In this document: piece after piece, positions 27,616 to 36,598 of the stretch
Position numbering within the stretch: the stretch's first letter is position 1
Layout: each line of letters opens with the position of its first letter
From: Cardiobacterium valvarum
Lineage (GTDB): Bacteria; Pseudomonadota; Gammaproteobacteria; Cardiobacteriales; Cardiobacteriaceae
Length of the DNA: 64,000 bases
Reading direction: 5' to 3'
NCBI RefSeq assembly: GCF_900460955.1
Contig: NZ_UFUW01000001.1
Coordinates: forward strand, 2,088,501-2,152,500
Translations under genes and position numbers: made by a program
The notes under the pieces: generated by a model
Seen by the model: the letters and a program-made list of their open reading frames with translations, nothing else
What the model was told of the DNA's origin: nothing
Database searches by the model: none

Positions 27616-28413
27616 ATGAACCCGCTTGACCAACTGGAAGCCCACACCAGCTTCAAAGGCGAACAACGCGTTTACCGCCACTACTCGGACAGCCTGCGCC
27701 GCCCGCTCGAACTCGCGGTGTACGTCCCCGTCGCCATGCTGCTCAAAGAGCGGCCCTGCCACACCACCTACTACCTGCCGGGCATCCAGACCAACGCCCG
27801 CCTCGTCGCCAGCCAGAGCGACTACCAGCGCTACGCCAACCGCTACGACACCATCCTCGTCATCCCCGATATCTTCAACACCTACCAGGGCGACGACGAA
27901 GCGCGCACCGGCCAATACGCCCACGAGCGCGACGCGCTGGACGACTACCTTCTCGAAGAACTGCCCGCTGTGCTGCGAGCCCACCTCGCCACCACCGGCG
28001 GGCGCGGCATCATGGGCTACGGCTTCGGCGGCACGCTGGCCTTCCACCTCGCCCGAAAAAAGCCCGACCATTACCGCAGCGTCTCGGCGCTGGCCCCGTG
28101 GCTCGGCTTCCACGGCACCCCGTGGTACGAAGAGCATCTTGCCCGCTACGGCCTGCCCGCCGAATTCGACCCGCTGCAATGGTACCTCGCCCACCCCGAT
28201 GCCGCGCCGCTGCCACTGTGGATAGACCAGGGCACCGAAGACAACCACCTCGGCAACAAAATCAACCTTGATGCCTTCGAAGAAGCCGTGGCGCCGCGCA
28301 TCAAAAGCGGGGAAATCTGGATCAACCGGCGCAAACGCTACGACCACAGCTTCTACTTCGTCCATTCACACATCCCCGAACACTTCGTCTTCCACAACGA
28401 ATACCAGGACTGA
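27616..28413 (+). CDS. Esterase D / S-formylglutathione hydrolase-like protein lacking the nucleophile serine
   Basis: 265 residues from ATG 27616 (GGAG 7 nt upstream). The fold and landmarks follow the esterase D family: a YYLPGIQT strand, then HYRSVSALAPWLGFHG, DQGTEDNHLG with the acid, and YDHSFYFVHSHIPEH with the histidine. The nucleophile elbow, normally Gly-His-Ser-Met-Gly-Gly, reads Gly-Tyr-Gly-Phe-Gly-Gly (GIMGYGFGGTLAF), so serine is replaced by glycine. The oxyanion-side cysteine segment is also changed. By family knowledge it should not hydrolyse esters through a serine. It may be a binding or structural pseudoenzyme. The stop directly abuts the GNAT start. Confidence 0.75.
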   Translation: MNPLDQLEAHTSFKGEQRVYRHYSDSLRRPLELAVYVPVAMLLKERPCHTTYYLPGIQTNARLVASQSDYQRYANRYDTILVIPDIFNTYQGDDEARTGQYAHERDALDDYLLEELPAVLRAHLATTGGRGIMGYGFGGTLAFHLARKKPDHYRSVSALAPWLGFHGTPWYEEHLARYGLPAEFDPLQWYLAHPDAAPLPLWIDQGTEDNHLGNKINLDAFEEAVAPRIKSGEIWINRRKRYDHSFYFVHSHIPEHFVFHNEYQD

Positions 28414-28836
28414 ATGAACGCCGTGCCCGCTATTCATCGTGCCGGCAGCGCCGACCTGCCCGCCCTGTGCGCACTCGCCGACGCTGCGCACGTCTGCCGC
28501 CCTGACAGCGATGACAGCGTCTGGCTGGCGGCAGCGGACGGCACGCCGCTGGGCTTCATCGCCTGCCGCAGCGTGCTGGACGAAATGGAACTGCTCGCGC
28601 TTGCCGTTGCCCCCGCCGCGCAGCGACAAGGTATCGCCACCGCCCTGCATCACGCCGCCCTTGCTGCCATTGCCCCCGCCACCGCCTACCTCGAAGTACG
28701 CGCGGACAACCACGGCGCGCAGGCACTCTATCAGCGCCTCGGCTACCGCGTCAGCGGGCGACGCAAAGCCTACTACCCCAACCCCGGCGGCAGCCGCACT
28801 GATGCGCTGCTCATGACCCTGCACCCCACCCCATAA
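28414..28836 (+). CDS. GNAT-family N-acetyltransferase
   Basis: A 140-residue acetyltransferase. The acetyl-CoA loop is [18 protein letters not shown] (Q/R-x-x-G-I/A type). A later strand-helix ([20 protein letters not shown]) is typical of RimI-like members, and the ending [20 protein letters not shown] resembles RimI-type enzymes. The acceptor is unknown; ribosomal-protein or small-molecule amines are both possible. It follows the esterase-like gene without a gap (TGAATG). Confidence 0.8.
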   Translation: MNAVPAIHRAGSADLPALCALADAAHVCRPDSDDSVWLAAADGTPLGFIACRSVLDEMELLALAVAPAAQRQGIATALHHAALAAIAPATAYLEVRADNHGAQALYQRLGYRVSGRRKAYYPNPGGSRTDALLMTLHPTP

Positions 28837-28841
28837 CTGCC

Positions 28842-29294
28842 ATGCCGCTCAACATCGATCCCACCGCCCTCATCCTGCTGGTCTTCGCCGCCCTCGGCGT
28901 CATCAGCCATAACGCCCCCGTTATCATCGCCTCGACCCTGCTGCTGCTCGTTCAGCAAACCCCGCTCACCCGCTACCTGCCGTGGATGGAAAAAAACGGC
29001 GTCAGCCTCGGCATCATCCTGCTCACCATTGGCGTGCTCAGTCCGCTGGCAAGCGGCAAAGTCACCCTCGGCATGGCCGATTTCGGCAACTGGAAAGTGC
29101 TGACCGCGATGGGCGTCGGCGTCATCGTCGCCTGGCTGGGCGGGCGCGGCGTGACCCTGATGCTGAACCAGCCCGGCGTCGTGCCGGGGCTTATCGTCGG
29201 TACCGTCATCGGCGTCGCCTTCCTCAAAGGCGTGCCGGTCGGCCCGCTCATCGCCGCCGGTATCCTTTCGCTCTTCATCGGCAAAGGGAACTGA
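28842..29294 (+). CDS. DUF441 (UPF0756) membrane protein, YeaL-like
   Basis: A 150-residue, highly hydrophobic protein with about four membrane segments. Family landmarks are [40 protein letters not shown] and [20 protein letters not shown]. Members sit in the inner membrane; their function is unknown. It is tightly packed between the GNAT and phosphatase genes (5 and 3 nt). Confidence 0.85.
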   Translation: MPLNIDPTALILLVFAALGVISHNAPVIIASTLLLLVQQTPLTRYLPWMEKNGVSLGIILLTIGVLSPLASGKVTLGMADFGNWKVLTAMGVGVIVAWLGGRGVTLMLNQPGVVPGLIVGTVIGVAFLKGVPVGPLIAAGILSLFIGKGN

Positions 29295-29297
29295 GCG

Positions 29298-29945
29298 ATG
29301 AAAACCCTCACTCTCTACCTCATCCGCCACGGCCAGACCGAATGGAACGTGCAGGGGCTGATGCAGGGCTGGGGCGATTCGCCGCTCACCGCGCAAGGCA
29401 TCCACGCTGCCTGCCTGACCGGGCGCGCCCTCTGCGACATCCCCTTTGCCGCTGCTTACAGCAGCTGCCTGCCGCGCACCATCGCCACCGCCCGCCACAT
29501 CCTGCACGAACGCGCCGCTCATGTACCGCTCTTCCAGCACACCGGGCTGAACGAACAACATTTTGGCGACTGGGAAGGACGGAAAGTAGAAGACATCCGC
29601 GCCACGGCGGAGTTTCAGCAACTCGTCAATGCTCCAGCCGCGTACCGCGCCGAGACGAACGGCGGCGAAACCTGGGCGCAACTTGCCGCGCGCGCCCAGG
29701 CGGCTATCAACGACATCGTGCGTGTACATGAAAGCGGCAACCTGCTCATTGTCTCGCACGGCCACACCCTGCGCCTGCTCCTGGCGCTGATGCAGGGCGC
29801 GACCTGGCAAAATCATCGCGAGGCAGGGCGCAGCGAAACCCTGCACAACACCGCAATCAACATCGTCCGCTACCGGGCGGAAAACGATGACAGCAACGGC
29901 CATTTCCAGGTTGAGCGCGTGAACGATACGGCGCACCTCGCCTGA
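29298..29945 (+). CDS. Histidine phosphatase family protein (phosphoglycerate mutase-like)
   Basis: 215 residues. The RHG motif LIRHGQTEWN carries the phospho-accepting His, SSCLPRTIATARHIL the second Arg region, LNEQHFGDWEGRK the acid, and LIVSHGHTLRLLLA the second catalytic His. The GpmB/CobC-like branch covers phosphatases of sugars, cobalamin precursors and others. No cobalamin genes are nearby, so the substrate is open. Last gene of the metG-side run. Confidence 0.85.
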   Translation: MKTLTLYLIRHGQTEWNVQGLMQGWGDSPLTAQGIHAACLTGRALCDIPFAAAYSSCLPRTIATARHILHERAAHVPLFQHTGLNEQHFGDWEGRKVEDIRATAEFQQLVNAPAAYRAETNGGETWAQLAARAQAAINDIVRVHESGNLLIVSHGHTLRLLLALMQGATWQNHREAGRSETLHNTAINIVRYRAENDDSNGHFQVERVNDTAHLA

Positions 29946-29977
29946 ATGCCGCCGCCGACCTGCTCGGCGGTTTAGCG

Positions 29978-30020
29978 ACCAAGCGGCGTAAATGCTGGAT
30001 CTGCCAAGCGGGCATAGGTA
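29978..30020. repeat. CAAGCGG-type repeats after the phosphatase gene
   Basis: ACCAAGCGGCGTAAATGCTG and GCCAAGCGGGCATAGGTATC match the motif family seen at 10645 and 31556. Confidence 0.6.
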
Positions 30021-30297
30021 TCTACCCAACTCAAACCCGGCGACCATACACACAATGAACCTGCACTGCTCCAAACCGACCAAGCGCCTTGTCCGCAGCT
30101 ACCAAAGATACGTAAAAGACAACATCAGCCCCTGCACACCATTCGGCGGTATGCGCGCTCCCTTTAGCGTCGCCAAGCGCAAAACCCACACGCAAAAGCT
30201 GTCCCGTTTCCTGAAAAATCTAGTGATTAGCATCGAAAAACCCAGTACCGCCCTGATTCCGGGTACGCGTGACAACATCAGCCGTCACGCAGCAAAA

Positions 30298-30367
30298 CAC
30301 ATCCCCGTTGCTCACGACTGGTCGAGAATCGGCGTTGAACACAAAAACAAAACCAACACCTTGTCAC
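30298..30367. repeat. Left arm of ~70-bp inverted repeat (partner 30849-30925)
   Basis: ACACATCCCCGTTGCTCACG...GAACACAAAAACAAAACCAA...TTGTC matches the reverse complement of 30849-30925 with few mismatches. Read outward, both arms encode a similar peptide (VEHKNKTxTLS), so they are opposed copies of one gene fragment. The rest of 29946-30297 shows no convincing gene. Confidence 0.75.
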
Positions 30368-30373
30368 GCCCAT

Positions 30374-30848
30374 CTACCGGGTGGAGGGCTGGTAGCAGGA
30401 AACGGGGGAAAGGATTTGCAATCGGTTGCTGATTGTGGGGCAGAGCTGCCTGCAGGTGTGGCGGCTGCAAAATAACCGGAGCGAAGCTGGGCGTCGGCTG
30501 TGTGAGTTTCTGATGCGGCTATCGGGACGACAGACAAAGAAGGGGCGTGAGATTACCGCCCCTGCGCTCCTGGAAGAGATGCTTAAACTGTTGTCAACAC
30601 AGGAATTATTGGAGTTTATGACACCGGAAGAGATAAGGGGGGCCGCATGGGTTGTTCGGGGTGGAGATGGGAAGATACCTATGGTCATGCGCAGGCCAAG
30701 TTCGTCCAGGTGCGACATTTTGTCGCTGTGGCCATAGCTGCTGTGCACGGTGTCTTTGGTCACGGGGTTTTGCGCCAATACGGCGGGAGGCTGTCCGTCA
30801 GCGGCGTTGATGACGGGGCTGCTTTGCAGTTCGTAGCCCCAGTCATAT
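30374..30848. other. Gene debris between inverted repeat arms
   Basis: No intact gene. On the minus strand from 30925 an open stretch reads SHPYDWGYELQSSPVINAAD and continues to about 30660; I cannot place it. On the plus strand 30426-30737 reads partly like a real protein (LLEEMLKLLSTQELLEFMTP). Either could be remnants of lost toxin modules or mobile genes. Confidence 0.4.
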
Positions 30849-30925
30849 GGGTGCGACAAGGTGTAGGTTTTGTTTTTGTGTTCAACGCCGGTTTTCGACC
30901 AGCCGTGAGCAACGAGGATGTGTGA
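30849..30925. repeat. Right arm of ~70-bp inverted repeat (partner 30298-30367)
   Basis: Inverse partner of 30298-30367. Its inner edge at about 30925 is exactly where orphan 4 stops matching CdiA, so this junction marks a recombination or deletion point. Confidence 0.7.
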
Positions 30926-31508
30926 TGTCGCCTTTGCCCTGGATGCGGCTGCCGTGGTCGGTTGCGGCCCGCTCGCTCAGGTACTCGCGCCCCGGCGCGC
31001 CGAGGCGGCTTTGTCCGCCGCTGTTCTGGGTGAAGCGGTTCTCCAGGCTGCGCACGTCAAAGTGGACGTGTTTGCCGCTGAGGATGCTCTGGCTGCCGCT
31101 GTTGCGGTTCTCGATGTCGCCGGTGCGGCTTTCGATGTTCTCGCCGGCGTAGAGGCGCAGGTAGCCCTGGCTGTTGTCTTCTTCGCCGTTTCCGCCGTCA
31201 AGGATGATGCGGCCGCGGCGGTTGATGTTTTCTTTGCGCCAGGCACTGTTGGCACTGCTGCCGCTCGCGCTGCTGGTGGTGCTGTCGTTGATGATGTCGC
31301 CGCCGCTTTTGAGGTGGAGGATGCGGCGGGCGCGGATTTCTCCGCCGGTGTTGTCGATGGCGCTGTCGCTCTCGAGTAGCAGGTCGCGCGCGCTGAGGGT
31401 GCCGCCATGACTGAAAGCAGCAGGCAGGGAAACAAGCAAAACCGGCAGCAGTGCCATCCTTGCCCACAGGCGGAATGTACGCTGTGCCGGTTTTGCGGTG
31501 GTGGTCAT
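30882..31508 (-). pseudogene. Orphan CdiA module 4: leader plus short FHA stub
   Basis: From ATG 31508 a signal-peptide-like leader (MTTTAKPAQRTF, then LLPVLLVSLPAAFSHGG) runs into sequence nearly identical to CdiA beginning GTLSARDLLLESDSAIDN. The match ends after GSRIQGKGDI near 30925, and a frame read-through of 18 or so unrelated residues leads to a stop at 30882. There is no toxin, VENN motif or immunity gene. No Shine-Dalgarno sequence precedes the ATG (bases upstream read GTAACCCC). It is the remnant of a deleted module. Confidence 0.8.
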
Positions 31509-31790
31509 GGGGTTACGGGACGTGGGAAGGATGCGGGCATTATGCCTGTTTGGGTGCCAAGCGGGGTAAACACTGGCTTCGACGCCAAGCGGGATAAATG
31601 CTGGGTTCGCCGTCAAGTGAGATAAATGCTGAGGTCGTGCGCAAAAAATCTGTCGTCCCGCAGCGGATTTTCGTTTTCGCCAAGGTGAAAGCGTCTGTTT
31701 TTGGCATTGCTACCTGCTTCGCTGCAGGATAAACGACAAGAAGGCCGTATTCATCCCGCTTGGTGGCTTTTCTATCTATCACAAACCACA
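31410..31790 (-). repeat. Module head element, copy A (leader + repeats + hairpin)
   Basis: A block shared with 36500-36862 and 42119-42480: leader coding sequence, GGGGTTA spacer, CATTATGCCTGTT, CAAGCGG-type repeats (31556-31635), a terminator-like AAAAAATC...GGATTTT pair, CGTTTTCGCCAAGGTGAAAG, and a distal inverted CAAGCGGG motif near 31765. It heads orphan 4. Confidence 0.7.
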
Positions 31791-31824
31791 TGGGAAATAA
31801 GCTAGAGTCCTTGCGCCTAATATA

Positions 31825-32241
31825 TTATTTTAATAGGGGATATCGCAGTTTCGCTTCATTAATGCAATTTCCATCATCATCTACCTCGCGAACCTCTGCG
31901 TACTTCCCATCCTTAATAGCCCAACACCAACCTAAGTAAGGATCAAAAAAAGCCAAATCTAAAATTTCTAAAATTGATGGATTATTCATATTTAATTTTA
32001 TTGTTATTATAGAATCATTATATATCCACCATTGACCTCCAACACCAACTGGAACATATTCTTCCAATCTATCCAATTCAAAATTTTCAACCGATAGAAC
32101 TATTTCTTCTAACGAATCTATTGTAAATGAAACTTCAAATTTATCTGGCCTTATTTTACAAAAGCAAGGGATATACTTTGTTTCAAGAAGAAAATTTGCC
32201 ATTGGAAATAAAATGGCGTCAAAGTTTTTAACAATATACAT
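31825..32241 (-). CDS. Putative immunity protein of orphan 3 (papain-like toxin)
   Basis: 138 residues of unrecognised family, acidic and AT-rich compared with the FHA sequence around it. It starts 3 nt after the position where the repaired reading frame of orphan 3 would stop (32245), the arrangement of a toxin-immunity pair. Conserved-looking features are aromatic clusters (GGQWWIYNDS, FFDPYLGWCWAIKDG). The immunity role is inferred from position alone. Confidence 0.65.
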   Translation of the reverse strand: MYIVKNFDAILFPMANFLLETKYIPCFCKIRPDKFEVSFTIDSLEEIVLSVENFELDRLEEYVPVGVGGQWWIYNDSIITIKLNMNNPSILEILDLAFFDPYLGWCWAIKDGKYAEVREVDDDGNCINEAKLRYPLLK

Positions 32242-32244
32242 GCA

Positions 32245-33843
32245 CTATTTCTCCGGTTTTAAAAAAATTACATCACCAGTAAAACTCTTTTCAAAAGTAG
32301 TTGCCGGACTAAAATATTGTTTACCATGAGGATCTCTTATGGCAACAACTTTGGTCCCCCCCTAGTGGTTACGCCATCTACTACTATAAAGTGTGAAAAG
32401 TCCTTATTTTTGATACGAACAATAACAGGATTACCCGTTTTGGTGTATCTAACTATGTCATCAAGCTTTCTTCTTGAAACAGCCTGAGCTTTTACACCAT
32501 TGTTTTTCAGTAATGCCTCTACTTTATAGCTACTGATCCCTTTAGGAGAAGGAGGGATTTGATGTATCAATTCATTAACGGCAACAGATTTATTCTTTGT
32601 TTTTAAAACCATATGGGCGCAATTGTGTCCACAGGTTGGATGAGGTCCTTGGTTTACCACAGGCCTATCCGGTTTCCCCGTCCTGGGAATTTTATCTTGT
32701 AATAAAGGATGCTCGGCTTGTCCAGCAACCTTTTCGCTTCCCACATTTTTAATTGATGCAAGCTCTTTTGCAGTAGGAGAGCCATGCGCAGCCGAATTCA
32801 ATACGGCTTCACGGCTAGCTGCTTCTGCTGCGGTAACCTCGGCATTGCGTAAAGCCGCTCTTGCCGCACCATTTTTAAAGGCCTGCTTAATAGCGCTTGT
32901 CGCTTCTCTCACTCCTGAGCCTGCCAGCCCAACGGCCGGTGAGGCATCCAAGGCGCCTATCAGGGTCCTTCCCGTACTCGTGTCAAAGCTGCGTACAGCT
33001 TCATCACTATAATATTTTGCAGCTTTTCTTAAATCTTCTTCCGTTGCATTGGGATAATATTTTTTCAGCTCCTTGTAGGCAATATTTAAATCTGCCGCCT
33101 TAACTCTTTCGCCAATGTATTGGTCAAGCGTATCGCAGTATGTAAAGAAGCATTTTACTTTGGCTACAGTTAGATCTGTGTCCTGAGAGTGGCTTATTAG
33201 TTGTGCAGTGTATATAACATCCTGCTTGCAACGTTCATCAGTCCCGCAGTCATGATAGCGTTTGTCTATGTCTATAAGCTGGCTGGTACTTAGCCAGTTA
33301 TTCCCCACCGCATTTTCCGCCGCACTGCCGGCATTTGCGGCATTGACCGCGTTGCCGCCCGCGCCGCCAACTGCTGTGCCAAAGAGGGCTGCTGCCGCTT
33401 TCAGGTTCGCTTTCTGCTCCGCCGTCAGTTTGTCCGGATCGCTGGTACCGTACAGGCGTTGCGCCAGCTGCGGAATGGCCATTTCCGCCCCCGCTGCCCC
33501 CGCTCCGCTTAGCGCGGCATCCGTGCCGCTGCCGCCGTTGGCCAGGGCGTTGAGTGCGCCCAGGGCAAAGTGCCCGCCCACGTGCGCGAAGCTGCCCGGG
33601 CTGGTGTTTTCTTTGATCCACTGTGCCGCGTAAGGCTGGACAAAGCCCATCGCCGCGCCGGGCACACCGCCCGGCGCGGTAATGGCGCGCAGGCCGCCAT
33701 CGATGAGCCGTTTGCTGCTGTGGATGTCGTTCGCGCGCCTCTGGTACTCGCTTTCGCTGATGGTGCCGGCTTCCCGCTGGGCTTGCAGTTGTTCCAGCTC
33801 TTTGTCTTTTTTCTGCAGGATTTGCTGGCGGGTTTGGTCCAGT
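32245..33843 (-). pseudogene. Orphan CdiA module 3: papain-like cysteine peptidase toxin, frameshifted at a C7 tract
   Basis: CdiA-like sequence starts abruptly near 33843 (LDQTRQQILQKKDKELEQ) without leader or start and runs to AENAVGNN at about 33297, a changed VENN. The unique C-terminal region ends in a papain/C39-like domain: PHPTCGHNCAHMVL with the Cys nucleophile and FSHFIVVDGV with the His. After GVTTRG the frame meets seven G (C7 on plus, 32356-32362) and stops at 32337. With five or eight G it would continue as TKVVAIRDPHGKQYFSPATT to a stop at 32245, restoring the Asp-containing strand. Not expressible as it stands. Confidence 0.8.
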
Positions 33844-33891
33844 TCGCAGTGGGCTAGGACCTTACCAACACAACTTGGAAAATCCTTTATA

Positions 33892-34272
33892 TTACAAATT
33901 ACATTTACCTGTATCTTCTTTTGGATCTTGTGAACCACAGTCAATGGAATATGATAATTGTATATACCCTTTTTGCGCCATACAGATTCCAAATGCCTCT
34001 CTCATTTCCATATCAATCGGGCCATCATTATCATGAGTCATGGCACTTCTTAACTCAACATCCCCATATGCTGCGCCACAAGCAACAGCATCTCTCCAGC
34101 GTTGTTCTGAATCAGTATGCCCTATGGTTTCTGGTTTTTGAATATATGCAATAGATGGCCAAGGTTTGCCATAAGGCCCACCGCAAGCAATTGTCGGCAT
34201 GGGGGATAAGCAACCATTGTAGCAACCGGTGAATGTTAACATACTTAGTATTAGTAAAAATCGATTTAACAT
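33892..34272 (-). CDS. Putative lipoprotein partner/immunity of orphan 2
   Basis: A 126-residue lipoprotein: signal MLNRFLLILSMLTFTGC with a lipobox-like FTGC. It has further cysteines (IACGG, VACGAAY, GICMAQKG, DCGSQD). It begins immediately after the orphan 2 stop, so it is the natural partner. A lipidated immunity protein would act at the envelope, which differs from the cytoplasmic immunity proteins of nuclease toxins. Function is inferred from position. Confidence 0.65.
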   Translation of the reverse strand: MLNRFLLILSMLTFTGCYNGCLSPMPTIACGGPYGKPWPSIAYIQKPETIGHTDSEQRWRDAVACGAAYGDVELRSAMTHDNDGPIDMEMREAFGICMAQKGYIQLSYSIDCGSQDPKEDTGKCNL

Positions 34273-34273
34273 C

Positions 34274-36598
34274 TTATTGTCCTATCATAAATAATGAAGT
34301 CCAATCATCCTCGGAAAGTATGTCTGACCAGGCAAAAGGGGTGACCGGGAAAATAGCCATGATAGTGATGGTTCCAGCGGCCCTATTAATTCCTTTAGTC
34401 CTATGTCGTGTTGTATTACCTAAATCATCATAAAACCCTGGCCATTGGCCTCCTTCTAAATCATGCATTCCACCATAACCCTCTATCACTTTATCCCTAA
34501 AAGATCCTGGCTTATATTTAATTCCAAAAAGGGAACCTTCTATTGGCTGAAAACCACCAGTAGCACCATACATTCTTTTAGCATCTTTATTCTTGGTTGG
34601 ATCTATCGCATCTTTTAATGTTGGTAAATATTGAGAGCCTTTATATATATATGTTCCGTCTGGTCGGACACTACATCTGCTATCGTCAGGACCGCAAATA
34701 GCATCCAGGTCAATACGAACCCCGCCAAGTTTGGTTTTATCAAAGGCGCCACTTTCTGCACTAATATTATCCAGTCTCATCTCTGTTTTCTCATCAATAA
34801 TACCTTTAAAGCGCATAGAATTATCCAGAGTCTCCCGTCGTCCAATGGTGTTAATAGTACGCAAAACACCTTGACTGATGGCTGCGCCCGGCACACCCGA
34901 GAAAGCACCTACACCCGCTTTGAGCAAGTTCTTTTGGTGCTGTAGCGCATAGACTTCATCAAAGAGACGTGCCGCTTCTTCCTTGTTACCAGTCTCCCAT
35001 GCCGCTCGTGCTTTAGTACTCAGTTCTTCTTGTTTAGGGTTAATAGACTCGTCAATAAGGCCGAAAGCTACTTTGCGGAACTCTCGCCTGACCCGCGCTT
35101 CTTCCGCCATGCTGTGCAGTTTGTCCTGTCCGATCAGGTTGCCACGCGTCGCCCCGCCTGCGCCGGGTGCGCTGTCCGTCCAGATGTCACGCTGCGCCTG
35201 CGCGATGGTGTCTTCCACGCTGTGTCCCGTCTTCGCCTGTTGTTGTGCGGCATCGCGGATGGTGATGTTGGTTGTGCCGATCGCGGCATAGGTGGTGCCA
35301 CGCTGGTTGTCGTAGTGCAGGGTGGCGCCCCGGCTGCTGTTCAGGCTGCCCGGCTGCCATTCGCCGGTGTTTTTGTCCTGCTCTTTGCTGTAGCTCGCAT
35401 TGGCCGCTATCGCAAAGCCTTTGCTGCTGCTGTGGTTTTCGACGTTTTCCAGGTGCAGGGTGTCGGTCACGAAGCGGTTGTAGCCGTTTTGTTCTGCACT
35501 TTTGTCTGAGGTGATGATGCCGCCCAGCAGGCGGGTTTCGCCTTTGTTTTCGATGTCGAAGCCGTCTGCGCCCGCGTAGAAGCCGCTTTGGCCGCTGCGC
35601 CAGGCGTGTGTGGCGTTGTAGGCGGCGTCACTGGTGTGGATGTTGTTGGCAAGGTCCCGGCTGCGTGTGTCGCTGCCGGTGAGGCCGTCTGCCGCGTCGC
35701 GGCCACCGCTGGTGGCGTTGACGGTTTTGTAGTTGCCTTGCAGGCGGCTGTAGTTGGCGTCAACACTGCCGCTCACGAAGCCATAGCCGACGGTAACGTC
35801 TGCGCCGAGGCTGTATTGCATGCCGCGTTCGCGGCCCGTGCCCTGCGGGCTGATGATGGTCAGGTCTTCGGTGCGCGCCCGGATGCTGCGGCCAAAGACT
35901 TGGCCGCCGTGCAGGGTGGTTTTGCCTTCGCCCAGGTCGGTATGTCCCGTCAGGCTGCCAACGCGGCTCAGGCGGTGCAGGCCTTCTGTCCCTTCGTAGT
36001 AGCCGCCGGCGATGGCACCGCCGGCGTTGACGCCGATGGTGTTTCTGTCAAAGGCTATGCCGCCGTGCGCTTCCCAGGAGCGGTTGTCGTTGCGCAGGTG
36101 CTGGTTGGTCAGCACTGACTGGAAGGTTTTTTTGCCTTCGACGTCAAAGACGGTGCGTTCGCCGCCGCCGATGTCCGAGCCGGTATTGGTGTAGGTGCTG
36201 TTTCCTCCGCCACCCCGCACTTGCATGTAGACGGTGCCGTCGGCGGTGGTTTGTGCCGCCTGCACGCCCTGCCAGTCGCTCTTGGTCTCGCTTTTGCTTT
36301 TGCTCACGCCGTAGGTGATGGCGATTTTGGTGTTGCCACCGCCGCCGCCCGCACCGCCTTTTCCGCCCTGCTGGAACTGCATCATGCTTTGTTGCAGGTT
36401 GTAGGCGGCAAGTCCCGCCGCCATCGCTTTGACCCGGCTGTTGTCACTGTGGCTCAGGGTGTACAGGTTACCTGCCGTGGCGTTGATGTTATCGCTATAG
36501 TCGAAGGCGGCAAGCAGACAGACGAGCAAAACCAGCAGCAGCGCCATCTTTGCCCACAGGCGGAATGTACGCTGTGCCGGTTTTGCGGTAGAAGTCAT
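34274..36598 (-). CDS. Orphan CdiA module 2 with leader and distinct C-terminus
   Basis: 774 residues from ATG 36598. The leader (MTSTAKPAQRTFRLWAKMAL, then LLVLLVCLLAAF) is fused to CdiA-like sequence at DNINATAGN, about 1300 bp further into the gene than in orphans 1 and 4. Near identity to CdiA lasts to ARVRREF (about 35088), so it leaves CdiA before the VENN region. The unique end has AGVGAFSGVPGAAISQG and a terminal module with KPGSFRDKVIEGYGGMHD, then GFYDDLGN and FPVTPFAW, a type I associate with many FHA/CdiA C-termini; its activity is unassigned. No ribosome site precedes the ATG. A lipoprotein gene follows directly. Confidence 0.75.
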   Translation of the reverse strand: MTSTAKPAQRTFRLWAKMALLLVLLVCLLAAFDYSDNINATAGNLYTLSHSDNSRVKAMAAGLAAYNLQQSMMQFQQGGKGGAGGGGGNTKIAITYGVSKSKSETKSDWQGVQAAQTTADGTVYMQVRGGGGNSTYTNTGSDIGGGERTVFDVEGKKTFQSVLTNQHLRNDNRSWEAHGGIAFDRNTIGVNAGGAIAGGYYEGTEGLHRLSRVGSLTGHTDLGEGKTTLHGGQVFGRSIRARTEDLTIISPQGTGRERGMQYSLGADVTVGYGFVSGSVDANYSRLQGNYKTVNATSGGRDAADGLTGSDTRSRDLANNIHTSDAAYNATHAWRSGQSGFYAGADGFDIENKGETRLLGGIITSDKSAEQNGYNRFVTDTLHLENVENHSSSKGFAIAANASYSKEQDKNTGEWQPGSLNSSRGATLHYDNQRGTTYAAIGTTNITIRDAAQQQAKTGHSVEDTIAQAQRDIWTDSAPGAGGATRGNLIGQDKLHSMAEEARVRREFRKVAFGLIDESINPKQEELSTKARAAWETGNKEEAARLFDEVYALQHQKNLLKAGVGAFSGVPGAAISQGVLRTINTIGRRETLDNSMRFKGIIDEKTEMRLDNISAESGAFDKTKLGGVRIDLDAICGPDDSRCSVRPDGTYIYKGSQYLPTLKDAIDPTKNKDAKRMYGATGGFQPIEGSLFGIKYKPGSFRDKVIEGYGGMHDLEGGQWPGFYDDLGNTTRHRTKGINRAAGTITIMAIFPVTPFAWSDILSEDDWTSLFMIGQ

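Noticed and set aside
25441..28365. 974-residue minus-strand frame
   Set aside because: Antisense shadow of metG and the esterase-like gene.
29992..30432. 146-residue plus frame after the phosphatase gene
   Set aside because: It runs through CAAGCGG repeats and the inverted-repeat arm and has no ribosome site; only the arm-derived peptide seems once coding.
32356..32362. Programmed ribosomal frameshifting at the C7/G7 tract
   Set aside because: No slippery heptamer with a downstream pseudoknot is evident, and the module lacks a start anyway. Tract-length variation or decay is simpler.
33892..33992. Upstream extension of orphan 3 starting at 33992
   Set aside because: This part reads through the lipoprotein gene in another frame; CdiA homology begins only near 33843.
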